A DNA stretch of 64,000 nt from Streptomyces sp. NBC_01306 (GTDB taxonomy: Bacteria > Actinomycetota > Actinomycetes > Streptomycetales > Streptomycetaceae): contig NZ_JAPEPC010000001.1 of NCBI RefSeq assembly GCF_026340465.1, positions 4,078,001 through 4,142,000 on the forward strand. The letters run 5' to 3'. This document shows positions 1 through 7,394 of the stretch, piece after piece (within the stretch, counting starts at the first letter, position 1; each line of letters begins with the position of its first letter). The notes beneath the pieces were generated by a model that worked only from the letters and a program-made list of their open reading frames with translations, made no database searches and was not told the DNA's origin. The translations under genes were made by a program, and so were the position numbers.

Positions 1-749
1 AAAGACCGATGTGCTGGTCCGCGACCGCCGGGTCCATCTCCTGCGCGTGGCTCAGCACATAGGGCCTGGACACCTCGGGGTCGTCCCAGGCCTGCCGGAC
101 CGACGCCCGGACCGTCCGGGCCAGCTCCCGCAGCCGCTCCTCGCCCAGCGAGCGCTTGGCGATGATCGCGCCCAGCGGGATCGGCAGGCCCGTCGTGGAC
201 TCCCAGTGCTGCCCCATGTCGGCCAGCGAGTGCAGCCCGTACTCCTGGTAGGTGAACCGCGCCTCGTGGATGACAAGACCCGCGTCGACCTTGCCGTCGC
301 GCACGGCGGGCATGATCTCGTTGAACGGCATCACGAGGATCTCGCCGACTCCACCGGGCACCACCTCGGCCGCCCACAGCCGGAAGAGCAGATACGCCGT
401 CGAGCGCTCGCTCGGCACCGCGACCGTCTTCCCGGTGAGGTCCACACCTGCTTCCCGCGTCAGGACCAGCGGCCCGCAGCCCCGTCCGAGCGCCCCGCCG
501 CACGGCAGCAGCGCGTACTCGCCCAGCACCCAGGGCAGCACCGCGTAGGACACCTTCAGGATGTCGAACTCGCCGCGCTCGGCCATTCCGTTGGTGATGT
601 CGATGTCCGCGAAGGTCACATCGATCCGGGGCGCCCCCGGCACCCGGCCGTGGGCCCAGGCGTCGAAGACGAACGTGTCGTTGGGGCACGGCGAGAACGC
701 GATGTTCAGCGCGTCGGTGAGCAGCGGTGCCTCGGTTGCTTCGGTCATG
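1..749 (-). CDS. mqnD: 1,4-dihydroxy-6-naphthoate synthase MqnD, 3' end cut by window
   Basis: This frame is open from an ATG at 749 to the window edge, so the C-terminus (roughly 30 of about 280 residues) is missing. MqnD cleaves cyclic dehypoxanthinyl futalosine to 1,4-dihydroxy-6-naphthoate in the futalosine route to menaquinone. The N-terminus has the family signature FSPCPNDTF. Further on come a periplasmic-binding-protein-like fold with a LTGKTVAVPS strand and the conserved HEARFTYQEYGL segment. Its start overlaps the stop of mqnB by 5 bases, so the two are probably translated together. The neighbour, length and motifs all agree with this call. Confidence 0.93.
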
Positions 750-1401
750 TGCGGGTCCAGCCTTCCAGTACGGGTGCGAGCTTCCCGAAAGCCGTGGTGA
801 GCGCGGTCAGCGCGTCGCCGATGCGCCAGGCGTCGCGGTCGCGCGGGCCGACGGCGTTGGAGACCGCCCGGATCTCCAGTACCGGCAGCCCGGCCTGCGC
901 CGCCGCCTCGGCCACCCCGAAACCCTCCATCGCCTCGGCCACGGCCGCGGGGTGGGCGGCCAGCAGCCCGGCGGCCCGCTCCGCGGTGCCGGTGACGGTG
1001 GAAGCGGTGAGTACGGTGCCGGGCGTCGCGCCGGTGGCGTCGGCCACGGCCCGTACGAGGTCGGCGGGCGGCCGGTGCTCCACCGTGCCGAAGCCGAGAC
1101 CGGTGACGGACACGAAGCCGTTGGGGGTCTCGGCGCCCAGATCCGCCGCGACGATCGCGTCGGCCACGAGCAGCGAGCCGGGCGCGGCGTGGAACCCGCC
1201 GCCGATGCCCGCCGATACCACCAGGCCGTACGAGCCGAGCGCGAGCGCGGTCGCCGTCCCGGCGGCAGCGGCGGCCGGGCCGACCCCGGCCGCGATCACG
1301 TCGTAACAGCCGGTCCCCGCGCCCTGGCCGGTGGTGCCCCCGAACGCGCGCGTGACCGCGTCCCGCTCAGCGGGGACCGCGGTCACGATGAGTACACGCA
1401 A
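745..1401 (-). CDS. mqnB: Futalosine hydrolase MqnB
   Basis: A 218-residue cytoplasmic nucleosidase of the purine phosphorylase/MTAN fold. It hydrolyses futalosine to dehypoxanthine futalosine and hypoxanthine in menaquinone synthesis. The N-terminal strand MRVLIVTAVPAERDAV is typical of the family. It is followed by a glycine-rich SAGIGGGF loop, a MEGFGVAEAA segment carrying the substrate-binding Met-Glu, and EIRAVSNAVG with the Asn that usually sits near the catalytic Asp; the motif is SN here. It is immediately upstream of, and overlaps, mqnD, the order seen in other Streptomyces. The ATG at 1401 lies 4 bases after the stop of the DUF2771 gene. Confidence 0.93.
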   Translation of the reverse strand: MRVLIVTAVPAERDAVTRAFGGTTGQGAGTGCYDVIAAGVGPAAAAAGTATALALGSYGLVVSAGIGGGFHAAPGSLLVADAIVAADLGAETPNGFVSVTGLGFGTVEHRPPADLVRAVADATGATPGTVLTASTVTGTAERAAGLLAAHPAAVAEAMEGFGVAEAAAQAGLPVLEIRAVSNAVGPRDRDAWRIGDALTALTTAFGKLAPVLEGWTRT

Positions 1402-1405
1402 GGCG

Positions 1406-1885
1406 TCAGTCCTTCTTGAAGATGAACGACCAGAGCCCGAAGACCTTCGTGGTGCCGTCGCCCTCGGCGATGGCGACGGTCGAGGAGTTGCCCTTGGCGC
1501 CGTACTGGGAGTTGAAGAAGACGTTGCCGGGGACCGTCGTGTAGGTCTTCTTGCTGACGGCGGTCAGCTGCTGGCCGTTGAGCAGCAGCACCCAGCCCTT
1601 GTCGGCGATCTTCGGGTCCACGCCGATCCGCACGGTCTTGTCCGGGTCCACCTTGATGGACTTGGTGCCCTTCTTCTGCGAGGCGCACGCCTTGGACGCG
1701 GCCATGTCCAGGCTCTTGCCGTCGTTGTAGCAGGCGGCCTCGGAGTGCACCGAGTTCGTGCCGACCGTCACGGTCGCCAGCGGCGTCGGCTTGTCGCAGG
1801 CGGACAGGACGAGGAGTCCGGCGGACACGGCACCGAGAGCGGCGGCGGTGCGGCGGCCCTTACCAGTAAGAAGCGCAACGGTCAT
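1406..1885 (-). CDS. DUF2771-type lipoprotein
   Basis: A 159-residue exported protein of unknown function. A basic N-terminus and hydrophobic core end in the lipobox LLVLSAC, so it should be cut before the Cys and anchored to the outer face of the membrane. The mature part has two further cysteines (EAACYND and SKACASQ) that could form a disulfide, then a beta-rich domain ending in GLWSFIFKKD. Its size and position between the futalosine genes and an MFS carrier match the DUF2771 family of Streptomyces. Assignment to that family is from memory of gene order and appearance, not from a search. Confidence 0.75.
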   Translation of the reverse strand: MTVALLTGKGRRTAAALGAVSAGLLVLSACDKPTPLATVTVGTNSVHSEAACYNDGKSLDMAASKACASQKKGTKSIKVDPDKTVRIGVDPKIADKGWVLLLNGQQLTAVSKKTYTTVPGNVFFNSQYGAKGNSSTVAIAEGDGTTKVFGLWSFIFKKD

Positions 1886-1912
1886 GGGCCGAAGGCTATC
1901 GCCCGGCGCAGG

Positions 1913-3262
1913 TCACGCCACGCGGGGGTGCGGCGAGCCGCGCCGTGCGGCCGTCAGGAGCCCCCGTACGGTCGTGATCGCACCCACCGCGACCAGGGCG
2001 GCACCCACCGAGGCGCCCAGCATCCCGTTCAGCGGCAGGGCCATCGCGATGGCGCCGCCCACCACCCAGGCCAGCTGGAGCACCGTCTCCGAGCGCGCGA
2101 ACGCCGAAGTCCGTACGGTCTCCGGCACATCCCGCTGGATCATCGCGTCCAGGGACAGCTTGGCCAGCGCCTGCGCGAACCCGGCGACCGCGGCCAGCAC
2201 CACCACCATGAAGGAGACGAAGAAGACGGCCGTGAGGACCGCGGCGCCCAGCGCCACCCCGAGCAGGGTGGCGATCATGATCTCCGGCCCGCGCGAGCGC
2301 AGCAGCGCACCCACGGCCGTGCCCAGCGCGTTGCCCCCGCCGGCCGCGACGGCGACGATGGTCAGCGACACGGCGGCGTTCTGCCCGGCCATCGGGTGCT
2401 CGCGCAGCAGGAAGGCCAGGAAGAAGATCAGGAAGCCGGAGAGCGAGCGCAGCGAGGAGTTCGCCACCAGGCCGTTCAGGACCGAGGGGCCGACCGTGCG
2501 CAGCGACGGCCTGGGCTCGTCGGTCCGCTCCATCAGACGGGCCTTGCCCTCGCCCTTCGCGGAGTCCACCTTGCGGGGCAGCATGAAGGCCAGGAACGTC
2601 CCGAACAGGAAGACGGCGGACGCCCCGTAGAGCGGCCAGGCGGGGCCGATCCTGTGCAGCCCGGCCCCGATGGGCGCCCCCACACCGGTGGCGAGCAGCC
2701 CCCCGAGCGTGACCCGGGAGTTGGCTCTGACCAGCGAGAACCGTGGTGGCAGCAGCCGAGGGACCACCGCGCTGCGGACCACGCCGTACGCCTTCGACGC
2801 CACCAGCACGCCCAGCGCCGCCGGATAGAGCTCAAGCCCGCCGGTGGCCACGGCGCCCGACATCACCAGCGCGAGGACCGCCCTGGCCAGCATCGCGCCG
2901 GCCATCGCGGCCCGGCGGCCGTGCGGCAGCCGGTCGAGCAGCGGGCCGATCACCGGGGCGAGCAGCGCGAACGGCGCCATGGTGACCGCCAGATAGAGCG
3001 CGACACGGCCGCGGGCCTGATCGGTCGGTACGGAGAAGAAGACGGTCGAGGCCAGCGCAACCGTGATCATTACGTCACCCGCGCTGTTCACGGCGTGCAG
3101 CTCGATCAGTTTGCCGAGGCCCGACTCGCCCGCCCCATGGGCGTTCGTCGCCCGTCTGATCCCTTTTGCGGTACCAGTGAACGGCCGATGGAGGGCATGA
3201 CCGACGGCCCGCCCCACCCTGCGCGCCGGGCTGAATCCGTCGGACGACCTTGCGGTGGTCAC
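1913..3262 (-). CDS. Major facilitator superfamily transporter
   Basis: A multi-spanning inner-membrane protein of about 449 residues with 10-12 hydrophobic helices and the MFS loop GPLLDRLPHGRR after helix 2. The second half includes LLGVALGAAVL and FMVVVLAAVAGF spans. The substrate is unknown. I take the GTG at 3262 (VTTARSSDG), because the 29 residues that a GTG at 3349 would add are proline-rich and lie in the shared promoter region with the divergent DUF3027 gene. The gene is 27 bases upstream of the DUF2771 lipoprotein and may share its transcript. Confidence 0.85.
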   Translation of the reverse strand: MTTARSSDGFSPARRVGRAVGHALHRPFTGTAKGIRRATNAHGAGESGLGKLIELHAVNSAGDVMITVALASTVFFSVPTDQARGRVALYLAVTMAPFALLAPVIGPLLDRLPHGRRAAMAGAMLARAVLALVMSGAVATGGLELYPAALGVLVASKAYGVVRSAVVPRLLPPRFSLVRANSRVTLGGLLATGVGAPIGAGLHRIGPAWPLYGASAVFLFGTFLAFMLPRKVDSAKGEGKARLMERTDEPRPSLRTVGPSVLNGLVANSSLRSLSGFLIFFLAFLLREHPMAGQNAAVSLTIVAVAAGGGNALGTAVGALLRSRGPEIMIATLLGVALGAAVLTAVFFVSFMVVVLAAVAGFAQALAKLSLDAMIQRDVPETVRTSAFARSETVLQLAWVVGGAIAMALPLNGMLGASVGAALVAVGAITTVRGLLTAARRGSPHPRVA

Positions 3263-3702
3263 CCCGTCATAGTGCCCCAACCCCGTACGACCCGAACCGG
3301 GATTCGGACGCGCAGGTGGGACGAGAGCCGGAGAAGGGGTAGCGTGCACGGAGGCTGCCGACCACTCCCGGGCGGGCCCGCGACGCCTGTCACCGCGCCT
3401 CGCTGCGTAGTCGGAACCGCCCAGTGACTTCGGTTACGGGGGCGTTCTCCGCCTTGCGATGCACGGTGTCAGACGCCGCGGGCTCCTCCGCCCGGGTGTG
3501 GCCGACAGCCTCCAGCGCGCCACCGGCGGTTGCCCTTGGCTGTGCGCCTCTCCGTTATCCCGCAGAATGGGTGGGAGAAGGTGCGCCCCCGGGCATGTCG
3601 GGCGCGGACGTTGACGCGGTCCTCTGGTCCGCTCCGCCCGTTGCTCGTACGCGAAGTTCGTCCGGCGCACCCGTGAGACGGCGTAGGAGAGAAGCGAGAC
3701 CT
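3263..3702. other. Divergent intergenic region (440 bp)
   Basis: No convincing gene lies here. It must hold the promoters of the MFS gene (leftward) and the DUF3027 gene (rightward). Longer readings of both neighbours extend into it, but their composition is poor and the Shine-Dalgarno AGGAG near 3684 supports a DUF3027 start at 3703. I see no clear -35/-10 pair and no obvious operator. Confidence 0.5.
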
Positions 3703-4614
3703 GTGAGTGCTGCGACGACGAGAAGCCGTACCCCTGACCGCCTGTGCGCCGAGGCGGTCGGCCTCGCACGCGAGGCGGCGGAGGAAGCTGCCTTCCCCGG
3801 GGTGGTCGGCGAACACGTCTCTGTGGTGGCCGAGGGTGACCGGGTGGTCACCCACTACTTCGAGTGCAAGGAACCGGGCTACCGGGGCTGGCGCTGGGCG
3901 GTGACGGTCGCCCGGGCATCCCGGGCGAAGCTCGTCACGCTCGACGAGACGGTTCTGCTGCCGGGCTCGGACTCGCTGCTGGCCCCCGAGTGGGTGCCGT
4001 GGAGCGAACGGCTGCGCCCGGGTGACATGGGGCCGGGCGACCTGCTGCCCACCGAGGCGGAGGACCTGCGCCTGGAGCCCGGCTTCTCGGGCGAGGACGC
4101 GCCGCCGCCCAACTCCGTGCTCTCGGACGAGCTGGCGGAGCGGGTCGAGGCGGAGGACGCCGAGGTCACCGACCGCACATCGGTCCCGGCCCGCGGCACG
4201 GTCGCCGCGGTCGCCGAGGAGCTGGGGATGCGGCGGGCGCGGGTGCTGTCCCGCTACGGCCTGCACCAGGCGGCGGACCGCTGGGACGAGGAGTACGGCG
4301 CGAAGACCCCGATGGCCCAGGCGGCCCCCGCGTCCTGCGTGACGTGCGCCTTCCTGGTCCCGCTCTCCGGTTCACTGCGCCAGGCCTTCGGGGTCTGCGG
4401 CAACGAATTCGGCCCGGCGGACGGCCACGTGGTGTCCCTGTCGTACGGCTGCGGCGGCCACTCGGAGGCCGCGGTCATGCCGAAGCCACTGCGGCCGGCG
4501 CCGCTGGTACTGGACTCGACGGCCGCGGACCCGTTCGCCCTGCGCCCGGACCCGGAGGGCGGCTCGGTCTCGGCGGAGGCGGCTTCGGGGTCGGACGATC
4601 TGGGGCATTCCTGA
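3703..4614 (+). CDS. DUF3027 family protein
   Basis: A 303-residue soluble protein of unknown function, conserved in actinobacteria. The GTG at 3703 follows AGGAGAGAAG at a good distance. The N-terminal half has the conserved aromatic stretch HYFECKEPGYRGWRWAVTV. A middle part is rich in Glu and Asp. The C-terminal third has four cysteines arranged CVTCAF, GVCGNEF and YGCGGHSE, which look like a structural metal site (my inference). The tail is acidic and low-complexity. The gene order mqnD, mqnB, DUF2771, MFS, DUF3027 is the usual Streptomyces arrangement as I remember it. Confidence 0.82.
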   Translation: MSAATTRSRTPDRLCAEAVGLAREAAEEAAFPGVVGEHVSVVAEGDRVVTHYFECKEPGYRGWRWAVTVARASRAKLVTLDETVLLPGSDSLLAPEWVPWSERLRPGDMGPGDLLPTEAEDLRLEPGFSGEDAPPPNSVLSDELAERVEAEDAEVTDRTSVPARGTVAAVAEELGMRRARVLSRYGLHQAADRWDEEYGAKTPMAQAAPASCVTCAFLVPLSGSLRQAFGVCGNEFGPADGHVVSLSYGCGGHSEAAVMPKPLRPAPLVLDSTAADPFALRPDPEGGSVSAEAASGSDDLGHS

Positions 4615-4794
4615 GGGGTGAGGGGTGGGGTCGTCCCCGCCACAACGCCTCCCCCGGCTCCCGGGCCCTGCTGCTCCATCGCGGAGCCGACAGGGTCACA
4701 GGGGCCTGTTCACGCCTTCACTCCGCTACGGACACTTCGGGGTGCGCCGGGACGGGTGAGCGGGTATCAAGGTTGGAAAAGGTTCGGTCCGTCC

Positions 4795-5319
4795 TCAGCA
4801 GGAGGCATCTGCCGGGGCCGGTCGTAACGGGCCGTTCTGTGCGGGCCTGTACTCCATCAGCAGCTGGCTGCCCCGTGGGCCGACCGGGCGAAAGCCTGCC
4901 TTGCGCCATGCCCTGATGGCTCGGTGGTTGGAGGCTTCGGGGTCGACGGTGACCCGGCCCCATCCCAGGACGGTACGGAGGTGCCGGACGAGGGCGCGGG
5001 CGGCGTCGGGGCCGTACCCCTGGCCCTGTGCGTGAGGCAGGAGCACCATGTCGATGCCGCCTTCATGAGGGCCGGTGGTGACGTACTGGGCGTACCCCAC
5101 GGAATCGACGCCCCTGAGGACCAGCAGCGACACCACAGCGGGACGCCGCCTTCCGGTGTACTTGGCGGCCACTTCCTCGCGGGTGAGAGGCCGCCCGCCC
5201 CAGTTGCGGACGAACCCAGGGTCGGCGAACCACTCGGCGAGCAGCGACAGATGCTCCTCCGTGGCGGGAATGAGTAAGGTCGCCTCGCCCGCGATGCCGC
5301 CCTCTGGCGTGTCCTTCAT
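4795..5319 (-). CDS. GNAT N-acetyltransferase
   Basis: A 174-residue acetyltransferase of the GNAT fold. The acetyl-CoA pyrophosphate loop reads HAQGQGYGPDAARAL (the Q/R-x-x-G-x-G/A motif). It is preceded by GIDMVLLP (beta 4) and followed by VTVDPEASNHRAIRAWRKAGF, the usual C-terminal Asn-Ala-x-Y/W region. The early LLAEWFADPGFVRNWGG resembles the aminoglycoside 6'-acetyltransferase subgroup, but the substrate cannot be told from sequence. I chose the ATG at 5319 (MKDTPEGG), because residues from the upstream start are low-complexity. Confidence 0.85.
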   Translation of the reverse strand: MKDTPEGGIAGEATLLIPATEEHLSLLAEWFADPGFVRNWGGRPLTREEVAAKYTGRRRPAVVSLLVLRGVDSVGYAQYVTTGPHEGGIDMVLLPHAQGQGYGPDAARALVRHLRTVLGWGRVTVDPEASNHRAIRAWRKAGFRPVGPRGSQLLMEYRPAQNGPLRPAPADASC

Positions 5320-5380
5320 GGAATGCCGACCCTTCGTGCGCGTGTTCCGCCCATCGTTCCAGCCCGGGGGAGGCGGGGGC

Positions 5381-5722
5381 TCACGGTGTTGGTGAACCAC
5401 CCGAAGCGCTGGTGAAGCACCCGAATGTCCCCTTGCCCGCCGTTGTCGGGGAGACCGGGTTACGGAGCTGAGCGAGTGCGGTCCGAAGCGCTTCCAGCTC
5501 AGCGATGCGTTCCGCGTTCCGCTCGGCGAGTGCTGCGTTCAGCCCTGCGAAGAACCGTGCGCGGTACGCGAGGTCCGTCTCGATGTGCAGAAGTTCCGCG
5601 AACAGAGCGGGCTGCTTGGGGCGTTGACGGGTGAGTACGAGCAGGATGCGGGGGAGGCGTCGCCGCATGAGGACCTGGAGCGCCCCGGCGACGAGAGCCA
5701 GCCGGACCAGCGAGTACGTCAC
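5381..5722 (-). CDS. Small helical protein of unknown function
   Basis: A 113-residue protein that I do not recognise. A short hydrophobic N-terminus (SLVRLALVAGALQVLM) is followed by an Arg/Leu-rich stretch. A long helix then has coiled-coil character (ALAERNAERIAELEALRTALAQL), ending in a Ser/Gly/Pro tail. The GTG at 5722 overlaps the TGA of the upstream 52-residue gene as GTGA, so it is likely made by translational coupling. It is the last gene of a three-gene set divergent from an XRE regulator. Confidence 0.6.
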   Translation of the reverse strand: MTYSLVRLALVAGALQVLMRRRLPRILLVLTRQRPKQPALFAELLHIETDLAYRARFFAGLNAALAERNAERIAELEALRTALAQLRNPVSPTTAGKGTFGCFTSASGGSPTP

Positions 5723-5877
5723 TCCTGCTGCCCTCCGTGGTCGGTCTGCTGGTGGCGCCTGCGCAGGACCCGGCAGTCGGTCTCCCTGCTCGCGTCGTGC
5801 TCGGCCCTGGCGACTGCTTCGGCGAGGTCGAACTCCTCGCACTCCCGGCAGGACGCGTCGTCGGTCTGGGCGGTCAC
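5719..5877 (-). CDS. 52-residue Cys-containing small protein
   Basis: A small acidic protein starting VTAQTDDASCRECEEF, with a CxxC pair near residues 10-13 and a third Cys near residue 36. It could bind a metal, but that is inference. It is joined by 4-base GTGA overlaps to the genes on both sides (stop of the 87-residue gene at 5874, start of the 113-residue gene at 5722). This tight packing is the main evidence that it is real. No function is known to me. Confidence 0.55.
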   Translation of the reverse strand: MTAQTDDASCRECEEFDLAEAVARAEHDASRETDCRVLRRRHQQTDHGGQQE

Positions 5878-6137
5878 GGTTCCAGCCTCCTGCGGCTGCG
5901 GGCGTTGATGCGTGCGATCTCAGCGGTCAGCAGCTCTATGCGAGTCGGGGTCCGTACCTGCTCGGGGACGGCCTCCCATTCGGCGCCACCGTTGACCGGC
6001 CGCAGTGACCAGTACGGGCCGGCCAGTCCCCGGAACTCCCCGGTTCGGTTGCCGTGCCCCGTATCGACCATGAGCGCGCCGAGATCCGGGGCGCGTGAGG
6101 GTTCCCGCCTATTCGGGGTGTTATGTGCGGACACCAC
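5874..6137 (-). CDS. 87-residue protein, partner of XRE/DUF397 module (copy 1)
   Basis: A soluble protein of unknown function divergent from an XRE regulator. It is closely similar to the protein at 10697-10981: both share MVDTGHGNRTGEFRGL, GPYWSLRPVNGG and VPEQVRTPT, while the two C-termini differ. This copy ends in a short Arg-rich helix (EIARINARSRRR). The start is one of two adjacent GTG codons (6137 or 6134). The pair belongs to a duplicated module described in the findings. Confidence 0.7.
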   Translation of the reverse strand: MVSAHNTPNRREPSRAPDLGALMVDTGHGNRTGEFRGLAGPYWSLRPVNGGAEWEAVPEQVRTPTRIELLTAEIARINARSRRRLEP

Positions 6138-6187
6138 CGCTCCTCTCCGTAGTCATTTCACTACCAAGCGGGCTCAGCGTGGCCTAG
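6137..6187. repeat. Conserved divergent promoter segment, copy 1
   Basis: A 51-bp stretch between the small minus-strand gene and the XRE gene, repeated at 10984-11034 with only two mismatches. It contains the run CTACCAAGCGGGCTCAGCGT. Because the non-coding DNA is as well kept as the coding DNA on each side, it is probably the shared promoter or operator read by the XRE protein. That role is inferred. Confidence 0.7.
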
Positions 6188-6239
6188 AGTCAGGATCCCT
6201 TCAAGTAATCTGGAACGAAGGATGAGTTGAGGCGACCGG

Positions 6240-7064
6240 ATGGTCAATCGCAAGGAGTTAGACCCCGAGAGCAGCCCCGCTGCGGCCTACGGAGCCCGTA
6301 TGCGCAGGTTGCGGGAGAAGCGTGGCTGGAGCCAGGAAGACCTGGCGGGGAGCCTGGAGTGTTCGAGCCAGCATGTTTCGGCTGTGGAAACTTGTCGTAA
6401 GCCGCCGACCCTTCCCTTCTCGCGCAAGGTCGACCTTGCCCTCGGTCTTACCGGATCGACCGACTCGTTCGAGCGCGAGTGGCGCGAGATGCGACGTGGC
6501 TCCCTGTTGGAAGGGTTTCCGGAGTACGTCGGCTACGAGGGTCGCGCAGTGGAGATCCGGCTGTTCGAGGTCGGGCTCATCCCTGGCCTGCTCCAGACAT
6601 CGGAATACGCAAGGACACTGGCGAACGGTGACGTACAACGCGGGGCCATCACGCCCCAACAAGCTGATGAGCGAGTGTCGCTCCTCGCGGAGAGGCAAGC
6701 GGCGCTGGTGAGGCCGACGCCACCCATGGTGCTTGTGGTGATGGACGAGAGCTGCATCCGTCAGGCCATCGGTGGCCCCGAGGTCATGAAGGCTCAGCTT
6801 CAGCGTCTGGTCGAGGTCGCTGCTCTGCCCAACTGGGTGTTACAGGTTTCGCCCTTTGCCGTAGGCGCGCGGCGCTCGTTCAATCTGCCGGTCAATCTGC
6901 TCACCCTGGCCGACCGATCGATCATCGCGTATGCGGAATCGCAGGCTCAGGGGCATATGGAGCGAGAAACCACTGCGGTGGTACCCATGTTGACGGCTTA
7001 CCATCAGCTACAGGCCGAAGTGCTGTCCCAAGCTGCTTCTGTGGCCATGATTCAGCAGGAATGA
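6240..7064 (+). CDS. XRE-family regulator with DUF5753 (WhiJ/Scr1-like), copy 1
   Basis: A 274-residue cytoplasmic DNA-binding protein. Residues about 15-70 form a Cro/C1-type helix-turn-helix (MRRLREKRGWSQEDLAGSLE, then QHVSAVETCRKPP). From about residue 95 comes the DUF5753 domain (GLIPGLLQTSEYART, VVMDESCIRQAIGG, LPNWVLQVSPFAVGA). Regulators of this kind are paired with small DUF397 proteins across Streptomyces; WhiJ and Scr1/Scr2 are studied examples that affect development or antibiotic production. Its stop overlaps the next ATG as ATGA. The ATG at 6240 follows GAGTTGAGGCGACCGG. Confidence 0.9.
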   Translation: MVNRKELDPESSPAAAYGARMRRLREKRGWSQEDLAGSLECSSQHVSAVETCRKPPTLPFSRKVDLALGLTGSTDSFEREWREMRRGSLLEGFPEYVGYEGRAVEIRLFEVGLIPGLLQTSEYARTLANGDVQRGAITPQQADERVSLLAERQAALVRPTPPMVLVVMDESCIRQAIGGPEVMKAQLQRLVEVAALPNWVLQVSPFAVGARRSFNLPVNLLTLADRSIIAYAESQAQGHMERETTAVVPMLTAYHQLQAEVLSQAASVAMIQQE

Positions 7065-7282
7065 AGGGAATGTCCGTGACTAACGAGCCCCGCTGGTACA
7101 AGTCGTCCTACAGCTCGAACGGCGGTAACTGCGTCGAGGTCGCCCCTAACCTCGCCGCCCTGCGCGGCATCGTCCCCGTCCGCGACTCCAAGAACCCGGG
7201 CGGCCCGGTCCTGTCCATTCCCGCCAGCGCGTTCGCCGCCTTCGTGGCAGGCGTCAAGGGCGGAGAGCTCGGCGGCGTCTGA
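7061..7282 (+). CDS. DUF397 protein, copy 1
   Basis: A 73-residue small protein with the full DUF397 signature: WYKSSYSSNGGNCVEVAP, VRDSKNPGGPVLSIP and FAAFVAGVKGGEL. DUF397 proteins act with the adjacent XRE protein, as in Scr1/Scr2. A start at 7061 gives a 4-base overlap with the XRE gene; an ATG at 7070 (after AAGGGA) is equally possible. It is followed by about 110 bp and a convergent gene. Confidence 0.9.
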   Translation: MKGMSVTNEPRWYKSSYSSNGGNCVEVAPNLAALRGIVPVRDSKNPGGPVLSIPASAFAAFVAGVKGGELGGV

Positions 7283-7394
7283 GCGTTCCCGGCCCGAGGT
7301 GTGCCGGTTCAGGGCTGATCCACCATGCGGTGGCATGCGCTCAGTGCGGCCCGTGCCACCCAGGCAGCGACTCTCACCGGCCCGCCCCGCCCCG

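Noticed and set aside
1331..3427. A 698-codon frame across the lipoprotein and MFS genes
   Set aside because: Antisense to two recognisable genes, and its composition is Arg/Gly/His-rich.
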